A stretch of 27,823 bases of DNA from Nitrospirae bacterium RBG_13_39_12 (GTDB lineage Bacteria; Nitrospirota; Thermodesulfovibrionia; Thermodesulfovibrionales; SM23-35). How positions within the stretch are numbered: the first letter of the stretch is position 1; each line of letters opens with the position of its first letter. Under the pieces are notes generated by a model. That model ran no database searches and had not been told where the DNA came from. It saw nothing but the letters and a program-made list of their open reading frames with translations. The stretch covers positions 52,899 to 80,721 of the forward strand of contig MHEF01000154.1 in the NCBI GenBank assembly GCA_001805125.1, read 5' to 3'. Shown piece by piece: positions 1-7,703 of the stretch. The translations under genes and the position numbers were made by a program.

Positions 1-32
1 ATAAATTCATTGTATTAATTTTTAATTTGCAC

Positions 33-230
33 TTATAGATATGGAAGCAACCTTTTTATATTAACATATTCCCCATCAGAAACTAAAGTAGATGTTCTTA
101 GTGTTCTTGTCCTCTTTGCAGATTTACCTGTAAGAAGATGGCTCTTATATCCTCTCCATCTCTTTATCTTGCCTGTACCTGTAATTTTAAATCTTTTCGC
201 AGCTCCTCTATGAGTCTTAAGTTTAGGCAA
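33..230 (-). CDS. rpmI: 50S ribosomal protein L35
   Basis: A 65-residue, very basic protein with the L35 N-terminus MPKLKTHRGAAKRFKITGTGK and the family's typical length. It is a component of the large ribosomal subunit. The start is a TTG codon preceded by a near-perfect Shine-Dalgarno AAGGAGG five bases upstream, and no other start fits the family N-terminus. It lies 39 bases after infC in the conserved thrS-infC-rpmI-rplT order; rplT would lie just beyond the left edge of the window. The C-terminus (KRLLPYL) matches the usual KxxLPY ending, so the gene is complete. Confidence 0.97.
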   Translation of the reverse strand: MPKLKTHRGAAKRFKITGTGKIKRWRGYKSHLLTGKSAKRTRTLRTSTLVSDGEYVNIKRLLPYL

Positions 231-269
231 TTTATCCTCCTTAATTAATACCTCTTTACTTTTAAATGG

Positions 270-764
270 TTATTTCGGGGAAACAACCATTGTTATGCGA
301 TTACCTTCAAGTTTTGGGTTCTGTTCAATATTGAACTTCCCGGTAAGTAATTGAATTACTTTCCCGAATACCTTCATGCCGAGTTCAGACCTTATAATTT
401 CCCTGCCTCTAAAAAACATGGTTATCTTTGCCTTGTTTCCTTCATCAAGGAAACGCCTGATACTCTTCACTTTCAGACCAAGATCGTACTCAGTTATCTG
501 AGGCCTGATTTTAATCTCTTTAACATCAATCGTCTTCCTCTGAGTCTGCTTCTTGCTTAATTGATATCTGTATTTACCAAAATCAAGAATCTTACAGACT
601 GGAGGGCTAACATTTGATGCTACTTCCACAAGATCAAGCTCTCTCTCATCAGCAATCTTTAATGCATCATTTACAGACATAATGCCAAGCTGATTTCCGT
701 CAACATCTATCAGCCTGACTTCTTTAGCCCTTATCTTCTCGTTAATTCTTATATTCTTGGTTAT
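270..764 (-). CDS. infC: Translation initiation factor IF-3 (probable AUA start)
   Basis: IF3 binds the 30S subunit, prevents subunit joining and proofreads the start codon. The N-domain contains RINEKIRAKEVRLID and SVNDALKIA, followed by LVEVASNVSPPVCKILDFGK, the linker, and the C-domain (VKEIKIRPQITEYDLGLKV, KAKITMFFRGREI). The first ATG (680) lies inside the conserved N-domain, so it cannot be the start. Upstream the frame stays open for 28 more codons with no ATG, GTG or TTG. The only well-placed initiation site is ATA at 764-762, seven bases after AGGAGG, with an in-frame stop just above it. This gives 164 residues, close to family length. Rare AUU/AUC/AUA starts are a known feature of infC and allow IF3 to repress its own translation. 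The gene lies 62 bases after thrS. Confidence 0.95.
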   Translation of the reverse strand: MTKNIRINEKIRAKEVRLIDVDGNQLGIMSVNDALKIADERELDLVEVASNVSPPVCKILDFGKYRYQLSKKQTQRKTIDVKEIKIRPQITEYDLGLKVKSIRRFLDEGNKAKITMFFRGREIIRSELGMKVFGKVIQLLTGKFNIEQNPKLEGNRITMVVSPK

Positions 765-765
765 G

Positions 766-776
766 CTCTCACCTCC
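766..776 (-). promoter_or_regulatory. Shine-Dalgarno site that fixes the infC start
   Basis: On the minus strand AGGAGGT precedes the ATA codon at 764 with a seven-base gap after the GGAGG core. An in-frame TAA lies a few codons above it. This limits the infC start to ATA(764), or less likely to other Ile codons a few positions downstream. Confidence 0.75.
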
Positions 777-826
777 TGAAAAAATTTATAAACTAATAAT
801 GTAAGTAAATATCCACGATCCGGTAT

Positions 827-2578
827 CTAAATTTCCAGGCTTCTGGCCTTTTGGATATCTTTTACCATCCTGACAAACTGTTCTACAGTAAACGGGCCTA
901 TGTTTTCACCTGTACGTTTTCTAACAGTAACATTTCTTTCTGAAATTTCCTTGTCGCCTATTATAACTAAATATGGAACTTTTCTAATAGTGGCATTCCT
1001 TATTTTATAACCGATTTTTTCATTTTCAATATTCAACTCAGTTCTTATCCCTTCTAATTTTAGCTTTTCTGATAAAGATACCGCATAATCATTATGCCTC
1101 TCAGCGATTGTGAGTATCTCAACTTGCACAGGTGCTAGCCATAAAGGAAATGCGCCTGCATAATGCTCTATCAGTATCCCGAAAAACCTTTCCAAAGAAC
1201 CCATCAGCGCCCTGTGTATCATTATCGGCCTGTGCTCTTTTCCGTCACTTCCCCTGTAAGTCATATCAAATCTTTCTGGATTATTAAAATCAACCTGTAT
1301 AGTGCTGCACTGCCATGGTCTGTTAAGTGAATCTTTGACTTTTATGTCAATTTTTGGTCCGTAAAAAACACCTTCACCTGAATCTATCTCATATGAAAGC
1401 CTCCTTGACTCTAATGCATTTTTGAGGGCATTCGTAGACCTTTCCCAGTTTTCAAGACTTCCTACATATTTTTCAGGTCTTGTTGAAAGATACACATCAT
1501 ATTTCTCAAATCCGAATACCTTCAGTATGAAAAGAGTAAACTCAAGAACATTCAATATCTCTTCCTCAATCTGATCTTCCCTGCAGAATATATGAGCATC
1601 GTCCTGTGTAAATCCTCTGACGCGCAAAAGACCATGTAACACGCCTGACCTTTCGTATCTGTAAACCGTCCCTAGCTCAGCATATCTGATTGGAAGTTCT
1701 TTATAGCTCCTTAAGGAAGTTTTATAAACATGAATGTGGAAAGGACAATTCATGGGCTTAATCTCGTAGTCTATCCCTTCAATCTCCATCGGAGAATACA
1801 TATTTTCCCTGTAAAAATCGAGATGTCCACTCTTCTGCCATAGATCAAGTTTAGCTATATGCGGAGAATAAAGAATTTTGTAACCTGCCCTGTAATGCTC
1901 ATTTAACCAGAACTCTTCTATAGTCCTTCTTATTAAGGCACCGTTGGGGTGCCAGATGATAAGTCCAGCTCCTACATCTTCGCTGCTACTGAAAAGGTCA
2001 AGTTCTCTGCCAAGCTTCCTGTGGTCTCTCTTCTTAACCTCTTCAAGGTATTCAAGATATTTTTTCAAGTCCTCCTTTTTTGTAAAAGCTGTTCCATAAA
2101 TACGCTGAAGCATTTTATTTTTCTCATTACCTCGCCAGTACGCACCCGCTATACTCAATAATTTAAACGAGGAAATCTGTCCTGTTGATTTGATATGCGG
2201 TCCTTTACAGAGATCCGTAAAATTGTTTTCTTCGTAAAGGGTGACTTCCTCATCAGTTATCTCTTCCAGGAGTTCGACTTTATAACTCTCACCTTTACTC
2301 CTGAACAGTTCGATTGCCTCATCTTTTGGAACAATCTTGCGTACAAACGGGCTATTCTTCTTTATTATCTCGGACATCTTTTTTTCTATCAAAGTAATGT
2401 CATCAGGAGTAAAAGCCCTATCAATATCAAAATCATAGTAAAAACCTTCATCAGTAGCAGGACCTATCGCAAGTCTTGCATCAGGAAAGAGTTCTTTCAC
2501 AGCATGGGCCATGATGTGTGATGTACTGTGTCTGTATGTCTCTCTTTCATACTTAGATTCTAAATTGATACTTTTAAT
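827..2578 (-). CDS. thrS: Threonyl-tRNA synthetase lacking the TGS domain (probable AUU start)
   Basis: Charges tRNA-Thr with threonine and edits mis-charged serine. The N-terminal editing domain shows HSTSH and LCKGPHI. The class II core follows with motif 1 region (HLDFYRENMY), motif 2 (TVYRYERSGVLHGLLRVRGF) and motif 3 (MIHRALMGSLERFFGIL), plus the zinc ligands in PMNCPFHI, DDAHIF and MIHRAL. An anticodon-binding domain closes the protein. The first ATG (2512) falls immediately after the editing HxxxH motif, so translation must begin earlier. Upstream codons contain no ATG, GTG or TTG, but ATT at 2578 sits seven bases after GGAGG, giving 583 residues. The HSTSH motif is then near residue 17 instead of about 73 as in E. 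coli, so the N-terminal TGS domain is absent. First gene of the thrS-infC-rpmI operon. Confidence 0.95.
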   Translation of the reverse strand: MKSINLESKYERETYRHSTSHIMAHAVKELFPDARLAIGPATDEGFYYDFDIDRAFTPDDITLIEKKMSEIIKKNSPFVRKIVPKDEAIELFRSKGESYKVELLEEITDEEVTLYEENNFTDLCKGPHIKSTGQISSFKLLSIAGAYWRGNEKNKMLQRIYGTAFTKKEDLKKYLEYLEEVKKRDHRKLGRELDLFSSSEDVGAGLIIWHPNGALIRRTIEEFWLNEHYRAGYKILYSPHIAKLDLWQKSGHLDFYRENMYSPMEIEGIDYEIKPMNCPFHIHVYKTSLRSYKELPIRYAELGTVYRYERSGVLHGLLRVRGFTQDDAHIFCREDQIEEEILNVLEFTLFILKVFGFEKYDVYLSTRPEKYVGSLENWERSTNALKNALESRRLSYEIDSGEGVFYGPKIDIKVKDSLNRPWQCSTIQVDFNNPERFDMTYRGSDGKEHRPIMIHRALMGSLERFFGILIEHYAGAFPLWLAPVQVEILTIAERHNDYAVSLSEKLKLEGIRTELNIENEKIGYKIRNATIRKVPYLVIIGDKEISERNVTVRKRTGENIGPFTVEQFVRMVKDIQKARSLEI

Positions 2579-2637
2579 CCAAAAACCTCCGACAATAAAT
2601 GTATGAGATGCATTTACTATAGATTGAAATACCGTAT

Positions 2638-2667
2638 ATAATACACCATCTCATTCCCAGATTTCAA
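2638..2667 (-). promoter_or_regulatory. Candidate sigma-70 promoter for thrS-infC-rpmI
   Basis: Reading the minus strand, TTGAAA (2667-2662), an 18-base spacer and TATTAT (2643-2638) predict transcription from about 2631, roughly 50 bases before the AUU start of thrS. The same 5' region excludes room for an upstream TGS-coding segment. Confidence 0.6.
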
Positions 2668-2768
2668 AATACTTTTTAACTGATTTTACATCTTCCTATA
2701 AATAGTTTTAGAAGATATGAAATTCTATATTGTAGTCAAATGCCTCGTCAAGAAAAATCAGCTTTTAT

Positions 2769-2798
2769 AGGACAGACATTATCTAATTGTTTTATAAT
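2769..2798 (+). promoter_or_regulatory. Candidate promoter for def, predicting a leaderless mRNA
   Basis: A perfect TATAAT at 2793-2798 is followed by six bases and then the ATG at 2805, which is where transcription should begin. The -35 candidate AGGACA at 2769-2774 (18-base spacer) matches four of six consensus positions. There is no Shine-Dalgarno sequence in between. Confidence 0.5.
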
Positions 2799-2804
2799 AA
2801 AACA

Positions 2805-3323
2805 ATGGCTTTGCTTGAAATAAAAAAATACACAGATAAATCTCTAAAGGGAAAGGCATCTCCTATCGGAAAGATAGATGTCAATATCCAGCATCTCATA
2901 GATGATATGATAGAGACAATGCATGCTGCAAGAGGCATAGGACTCGCAGCAAACCAGGTCGGGGTTTTAAAGAGGCTTTGTGTGATAGATACGAGTCTAA
3001 ACGAAGACAGGAAGTCACTAATAATACTCATTAACCCGGTGCTGGTTGAAAAAGAAGGTACGGTTGAAGCTGAGGAAGGATGTCTGAGCATCCCGGGATA
3101 TATGACAACAATAAAGAGGTCTGAGAAGGTATTTGTAAAAGGCAGTAATAGAGAAGGCAAGTCCCTTGAGATAGAAGGAACAGGTCTTCTCGCAAGAGTC
3201 CTGCAGCATGAAATAGACCATCTTGAAGGACTTCTTATTATCGACAGGATTAGCCCTATTAAAAGGGAATTCTTTAAGAGACGCTATAAAAAGGCCTTTA
3301 AGGAAATAAATAGTACCAAGTGA
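2805..3323 (+). CDS. def: Peptide deformylase
   Basis: Removes the N-formyl group from nascent proteins. All three deformylase motifs are present: motif 1 GIGLAANQVG, motif 2 EGCLSIPG (metal-binding Cys) and motif 3 QHEIDHLEG (two metal-binding His and the catalytic Glu). The length of 172 residues is typical. I start at ATG 2805 (MALLEIKKYT), which matches the usual deformylase N-terminus; a TTG at 2787 would add six residues but overlaps the predicted -10 box. No Shine-Dalgarno sequence is visible, and TATAAT sits six bases before the ATG, suggesting a leaderless message. It is divergent from thrS and is followed by fmt, the enzyme that adds the formyl group, with a small ORF in between. 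Confidence 0.96.
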   Translation: MALLEIKKYTDKSLKGKASPIGKIDVNIQHLIDDMIETMHAARGIGLAANQVGVLKRLCVIDTSLNEDRKSLIILINPVLVEKEGTVEAEEGCLSIPGYMTTIKRSEKVFVKGSNREGKSLEIEGTGLLARVLQHEIDHLEGLLIIDRISPIKREFFKRRYKKAFKEINSTK

Positions 3324-3481
3324 AAACACCAGGATATGAAAATAGTCTTTCACCTGTCCTCGGTCTGCTGAATAAAAACACCCCTATCCTTGGTACAGAT
3401 GAAAGTCTTTTCTTTTATGAAACTTCATACCGTGCGTGGTTATCCCAATATCTCATATGTCTCAACTTACTCTTAAATTAA
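3320..3481 (+). CDS. Small ORF of 53 codons fitted exactly between def and fmt
   Basis: A GTG at 3320 overlaps the def stop codon (GTGA), and the ORF's TAA at 3479-3481 abuts the fmt ATG (TAAATG). The frame is open for the whole 162-base gap. The product begins VKTPGYENSLSPVLGLLNKN and ends in a hydrophobic stretch (YLICLNLLLN). I do not recognise a family. The exact fit at both ends suggests translational coupling, particularly since fmt itself has no visible Shine-Dalgarno sequence. No strong ribosome site precedes the GTG (AAGGAA about 15 bases upstream only). It may alternatively be a chance open frame in an untranslated spacer. Confidence 0.4.
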   Translation: MKTPGYENSLSPVLGLLNKNTPILGTDESLFFYETSYRAWLSQYLICLNLLLN

Positions 3482-4405
3482 ATGCATATAGTATTTTTTG
3501 GTACACCTGCATTTGCTATTCCATCACTTAACGCACTTCTTCAATCAGGTGAAAACGTCAAAGCAGTTGTTACACAGCCTGATAAAAGAAAAGGACGGGG
3601 TCATATATTGTCTAAACCACCTGTCAAAGAATTTGCAGATCAAAAAGGAATTAAGGTTTTACAGCCGTTTAACGTAAATGATCCCTTGTTTCTTAAAGAG
3701 CTTTCCGACATGATGCCTGAAATAATTGTTGTAGTTGCATATGGAAGGATATTGCCCGTAAACATCCTCAGGCTGCCGTTACATGGATGTATTAACGTAC
3801 ATGCCTCGCTGCTGCCGAAATACAGGGGAGCAGCCCCTATTCAGTGGGCTATAATTAATGGCGAAAAGAAGACCGGCATAACTATAATGCTCATGGACAA
3901 AGGACTTGACACCGGTGATATCCTGATACAGGAAGAAACAGAAATACACGATGACGACAACACTATAACACTAGGGGAAAGGCTTACAGAGTTGGGTGCA
4001 TCATTATTGATTAAATCTATAAAAGGCATAAAAAATACATCTATCAAACCAATTCCACAGAAGGGATTACCAAGTTATGCCCCTCCTCTTAAAAAAGACG
4101 ATGGAAGGCTTAACTGGTCGAATACTGCAAAAGAGATATTCAATTTTGTCAGGGGTATGTATCCATGGCCCTGTGCCTATTGTTATTTAAATAAAGAAAG
4201 GATTAAAATTACCAGAGTAATGGTAATTGAAGGTTCTGGTTTGCCCGGCAGGGTTGAAAAGGCTAACGATGCATTTGTTGTTGGCACAGGGGAAGGATTA
4301 ATATCGATAATTGAACTTCAGCCGGAGGGCAAAATGCCGATGTCTTCTAAAGCCTTCCTCCAGGGTAGACGACTTAAAGAGGGTGCCTTTTTTGATGAGA
4401 CTTAA
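3482..4405 (+). CDS. fmt: Methionyl-tRNA formyltransferase
   Basis: Formylates Met-tRNA(fMet) using 10-formyl-tetrahydrofolate, making the initiator tRNA. The N-terminal formyltransferase fold starts MHIVFFGTPAFAIPSL. The catalytic Asn and His are in NVHASLLPKYRGAAPIQW and the catalytic Asp in MDKGLDTGD. The C-terminal OB-like domain (about residues 205-300) includes YAPPLKKDDGRLNW and GMYPWPCAY. The length of 307 residues is normal. No Shine-Dalgarno sequence is visible before the ATG, which directly follows the stop codon of the preceding small ORF, so coupled initiation is likely. The end overlaps the next gene by 11 bases. Confidence 0.97.
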   Translation: MHIVFFGTPAFAIPSLNALLQSGENVKAVVTQPDKRKGRGHILSKPPVKEFADQKGIKVLQPFNVNDPLFLKELSDMMPEIIVVVAYGRILPVNILRLPLHGCINVHASLLPKYRGAAPIQWAIINGEKKTGITIMLMDKGLDTGDILIQEETEIHDDDNTITLGERLTELGASLLIKSIKGIKNTSIKPIPQKGLPSYAPPLKKDDGRLNWSNTAKEIFNFVRGMYPWPCAYCYLNKERIKITRVMVIEGSGLPGRVEKANDAFVVGTGEGLISIIELQPEGKMPMSSKAFLQGRRLKEGAFFDET

Positions 4406-4922
4406 ATGGTTTAGAGGTATTACTCTTAAAATTCTATATCCCCTGCTTATGCTCACAGGCGCATTCTTGAAAAATAAAAAAGAGCACTATCAGAAGTTTA
4501 TCATTAACCTTAATAATAAACTTGTTAGAAGAGAAAAGCCAAAAGCACATAATATACTGCTCCTGCTGCCACACTGCATCCAGACAAACGAATGTAAAAT
4601 AAGACTTACATATAACATTTACAACTGCGAAAGATGCGGCAAATGTGAAATCAGAGACCTGATTCAGATTGCAGACGACAATCATTTAAAGCTTTCTGTT
4701 GTAACAGGGGGGTCTCTTGCAAGAAGGGTTGTCAATGATATAAACCCGGAGGCGGTAGTTGCCGTTGCATGTGAAAACGACTTGAGCAGCGGAATAGCTG
4801 ACACATATCCACTTCCTATATTGGGAATAACAAACGAACGTCCATTCGGGCCATGTGTTAACACAAGAGTTGATTTGACAAAGGTCAAAGAGGCAATTGA
4901 GTTTTTTGGAAAGGTTTCTTAA
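4395..4922 (+). CDS. DUF116 family protein (cysteine-rich, membrane-anchored)
   Basis: A 175-residue protein whose ATG lies inside the end of fmt (11-base overlap), indicating translational coupling. The N-terminus (LKILYPLLMLTGAFL) is a probable membrane anchor. The DUF116 core begins at LLLLPHCIQTNECK and contains a CERCGKC cluster that looks like a metal or Fe-S site, then a Rossmann-like alternation ending ACENDL...PILGITNERPFGPC. DUF116 proteins occur in anaerobic bacteria and methanogens; their activity is not established. Position after fmt would be consistent with a role in envelope or one-carbon-linked housekeeping, but the sequence does not settle this. The longer open frame beginning at 4311 lies within fmt and is not used. 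Confidence 0.85.
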   Translation: MRLKWFRGITLKILYPLLMLTGAFLKNKKEHYQKFIINLNNKLVRREKPKAHNILLLLPHCIQTNECKIRLTYNIYNCERCGKCEIRDLIQIADDNHLKLSVVTGGSLARRVVNDINPEAVVAVACENDLSSGIADTYPLPILGITNERPFGPCVNTRVDLTKVKEAIEFFGKVS

Positions 4923-5006
4923 CATTAAACGTTTTGGAATATACACATTAAAACAGTGAGTTATATCTTGATATTATTGGGTTGGAAAATTCTCTGAGGT
5001 AAGGTT

Positions 5007-5699
5007 TTGCAAAAAGAAACGAATAATTTAATAAGGTTTCCTGTTTATATGCTCGCCTTTATATTGCTCGGACTTTTCTTTGGATTTCTTACTTTTAAGG
5101 TTCTGAGTTTTAGCCGCACAGTAGAGGTTCCTGAACTTTACGGCAAAAGCCTTCTGGAATCTAACAACATGCTCTCAAAAAATGGGCTATATCTGAAAAT
5201 TGAGGGTGAAGACTATGATTCTATTGTCCCGACAGGAAATATTCTCAGACAGGATACACCAGCCGGGAATAAGGTTAAAGAACGAAGGGTTATAAAAGTC
5301 ATAATAAGTAAAGGCCCGAAAGTAAAATCGATTCCAATGCTGATGAATGAAACATTATTAAATGCTGAAGAAATACTACTTCAGAAAGGAGTAAAAATAG
5401 CAAAGTTAATCAAGGTACATTCAGACACTGCAGAAAAGGACAGAATCGTAGCTCAAAAACCAAGACCCGATGAACACGTCAGTGAACAAATTACATTACT
5501 TGTAAGTATCGGGCCTTATGATATAATCTATAGCTGTCCTGATTTCAAAGATATGTCTCTTGAACAAGCTAACAATCTCACTAAAAAGCTTAGCCTGAAA
5601 ATTGCAACTGCAGGTTCAGGAGAAACAATAGAATCACAAAAACCAGAACCCGGCAAACAGATAAAAGCTGGAGACACGATAAACCTCCAACTCGAATGA
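5007..5699 (+). CDS. PASTA-domain membrane protein
   Basis: A 230-residue protein with a short cytoplasmic start, one membrane helix (about residues 11-33, VYMLAFILLGLFFGFLTF) and three PASTA repeats in the periplasm (about 38-103, 104-170 and 171-230). Each repeat has the pattern of a P-x-hhh start, an amphipathic helix and a P-x-G turn (DTPAGNKVKE, PRPDEHVSEQ, PEPGKQIKAG). PASTA modules bind peptidoglycan or muropeptides in other proteins. There is no kinase or transpeptidase domain, so this is a stand-alone PASTA protein. The start is TTG with GAGGTAAGG just upstream. It lies between DUF116 and rpe on the same strand. Confidence 0.85.
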   Translation: MQKETNNLIRFPVYMLAFILLGLFFGFLTFKVLSFSRTVEVPELYGKSLLESNNMLSKNGLYLKIEGEDYDSIVPTGNILRQDTPAGNKVKERRVIKVIISKGPKVKSIPMLMNETLLNAEEILLQKGVKIAKLIKVHSDTAEKDRIVAQKPRPDEHVSEQITLLVSIGPYDIIYSCPDFKDMSLEQANNLTKKLSLKIATAGSGETIESQKPEPGKQIKAGDTINLQLE

Positions 5700-5775
5700 T
5701 TAATGGCTCCTGACTGAATATGGAAAGAAATCCTAATTTTGATATCCGAAATTCTATCCGCGACTGGATATAAAT

Positions 5776-6435
5776 ATGGTTAAGATAGCACCTTCAATAC
5801 TTTCCGCCAACTTTTTAAAACTTGGAGAAGAGATAAGGCATGCCGAGGATGCAGGAGCTGATATGCTCCATATTGATATCATGGACGGCCATTTTGTTCC
5901 TAATATAACTATAGGTCCATCTATTGTAGAGTCAATCCGTAAGATCAGTTCCTTACCACTCGATGTCCACCTCATGATTGAAGATCCGGATAAATTCCTG
6001 AAAGATTTTATAAAAGCAGGGGCAGATTATCTGACTGTCCATTATGAAGCCGTTACACACCTGCACAGAACAGTACAATGGATAAAAGAAAGTGGAGTAA
6101 AGGCCGGCGTCTCACTTAACCCGTCAACACCCGTGGGGAGTCTTGAACATATACTTCCTGATACAGACCTCGTTCTCCTGATGTCTGTTAATCCCGGGTT
6201 CGGTGGACAGAAATTCATTCCGGAGACAAGAGAGAAGATAAGGGTTTTAAGAAACCGTATTAGTGAAAAAAAACTTTCAACCCTTATAGAAGTAGACGGT
6301 GGAGTAAAACTCGATAACATACAGGAAATCATATCTGCAGGAGCAGACATTCTTGTAATGGGGTCTGCTTTTTTTAATTCAGGAGATTATGAAACAATCG
6401 TTAAAAAATTCAGAACACTCTCTGGTAATAGATAA
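5776..6435 (+). CDS. rpe: Ribulose-phosphate 3-epimerase
   Basis: Interconverts ribulose 5-phosphate and xylulose 5-phosphate in the pentose phosphate pathways. The TIM-barrel markers are all present: APSILSANF, HIDIMDGHFVPN (metal-binding His and catalytic Asp), DVHLM, VNPGFGGQ and EVDGGV (second catalytic Asp), with the phosphate-binding GADILVMGSAFF near the end. The length of 219 residues is normal. The ribosome site is weak (TGGA about seven bases before ATG). The 3' end overlaps the next gene by 47 bases in another frame, and an AGGAG for that gene is embedded in rpe. Confidence 0.96.
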   Translation: MVKIAPSILSANFLKLGEEIRHAEDAGADMLHIDIMDGHFVPNITIGPSIVESIRKISSLPLDVHLMIEDPDKFLKDFIKAGADYLTVHYEAVTHLHRTVQWIKESGVKAGVSLNPSTPVGSLEHILPDTDLVLLMSVNPGFGGQKFIPETREKIRVLRNRISEKKLSTLIEVDGGVKLDNIQEIISAGADILVMGSAFFNSGDYETIVKKFRTLSGNR

Positions 6436-7498
6436 TATCCTTTCTGATGCAGAAAAACTGAGGGAAAAGTCTTTTTATCTACAATCTCTCAGACTGTTCA
6501 AAAAGGCTTTGCAGGGATACATTGACACACGCGATCAGCATGGGATATTAAATTGTATGCATTCTTTAGGTGATATTTACAGAATGGTAGGTAATTTTAG
6601 CCTTGCTTTAAAAAGCTATAAAGACACAATCGAACTTGCTAAAAAAATAAAGGACTCAATTAGGGTCGCTGACTCCAGAATTGGACTGGCTCTCGCATTA
6701 AGAGCACAGGGGAAATGGAAGGAATCCATTAACCTCATCCGAGAATCAAGAAAGACATACCAAAAAAAAGGGGATCTTCAGGGTATTGCATTTACCCTGT
6801 GGGCAGAGGCAGGAGCTTTACGAATAAAGGGAGATGCTGTAAATGCACTCAATATTTTTAAAGAGTCATATAAATTATTTAAGTCTATTAAAGATGTTCA
6901 GGGTACTGGTTACTGTCTATGCGGTCTTGGCGGTACATCTCGTATTGTCGGCCGATTTAAGGATTCCCTTAATTACTATATATCTGCTAACAGATTATTC
7001 TCAGCCAATAAGGATAAGTTTGGCATAGCATATTCCTACTGTGGCATTGGAAATGCTTACAGGATGATGAAAGATTATAAAAATGCATTTACTTATTTTT
7101 CAAAAGCAACAAGACTGTATAAAAAGATAGGTGACAGGGTAAGTTATTCTTATACTTTATGGGGTCTCGCAATGACACATAAGATGATTGGCAATTATAA
7201 AAGAGCCGGTAATTACCTTGTCAGGGCGATGCTGCTCTTCAAGAAAACAAAGGATCCGAGAGGTCTAATTTACTGTAAACTCGGACTCGGAGAAATTGCC
7301 TTATTAAACCACAAAAATAATACTGCCAGAAAATATCTTTCAGCATCATTGCTTGAATCAATTAATAATGATTTTGCTATCGAGAAGTGCCACGCAGCAA
7401 CTATATTATCCTTGATGAATGGAAAAATAAATGGCAGATGTTATAATAGACTTGGACTGAAACTCAGGTTCCAAGGATTACCCTTAAATATCCCGTAA
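6389..7498 (+). CDS. Tetratricopeptide-repeat protein
   Basis: A 369-residue protein made almost entirely of about eight helical repeats of roughly 40 residues, each with a pattern like GIxxxxxxLGxxYRMxGxxxxALxxYxxAxxLxxKIxD (for example SLGDIYRMVGNFSLALKSY and GIGNAYRMMKDYKNAFTYF). The 40-residue period is that of the TPR_12/MalT-like class, used for protein-protein contacts. There is no signal peptide or membrane segment, so it is probably cytoplasmic. The start overlaps rpe by 47 bases, with AGGAG three bases before ATG. Such a long out-of-frame overlap suggests the real start might be slightly later, but no better site is visible. Partner and function are unknown. Confidence 0.8.
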   Translation: MKQSLKNSEHSLVIDNILSDAEKLREKSFYLQSLRLFKKALQGYIDTRDQHGILNCMHSLGDIYRMVGNFSLALKSYKDTIELAKKIKDSIRVADSRIGLALALRAQGKWKESINLIRESRKTYQKKGDLQGIAFTLWAEAGALRIKGDAVNALNIFKESYKLFKSIKDVQGTGYCLCGLGGTSRIVGRFKDSLNYYISANRLFSANKDKFGIAYSYCGIGNAYRMMKDYKNAFTYFSKATRLYKKIGDRVSYSYTLWGLAMTHKMIGNYKRAGNYLVRAMLLFKKTKDPRGLIYCKLGLGEIALLNHKNNTARKYLSASLLESINNDFAIEKCHAATILSLMNGKINGRCYNRLGLKLRFQGLPLNIP

Positions 7499-7674
7499 TA
7501 AAACCTTAAATAATTCTTCAAGAAATTTTGTGAGGGGATACAAAATATAAACAATATCCCGGATAAAATCTTACTCAACCAGACAAAACAATATCAAATT
7601 ACTGAAAAACAACTTATATAATTTACAGACAGAATTTTATATAAAAAATTGTTCAGGACTGAGATATTAGGACT

Positions 7675-7680
7675 TATAAT
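7675..7680 (+). promoter_or_regulatory. Candidate -10 box for pgsA
   Basis: A perfect TATAAT ends the 205-base spacer after the TPR gene. The -35 region is poor (TTCAGG at 7652-7657). Transcription from about 7687 would exclude the ATG at 7686 and supports the GTG start of pgsA at 7704. Confidence 0.35.
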
Positions 7681-7703
7681 TTTTAATGTGCGGAGGTTTT
7701 AAC

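Noticed and set aside
2195..2521. A 108-codon open frame opposite thrS
   Set aside because: Antisense to a conserved enzyme domain with no family features.
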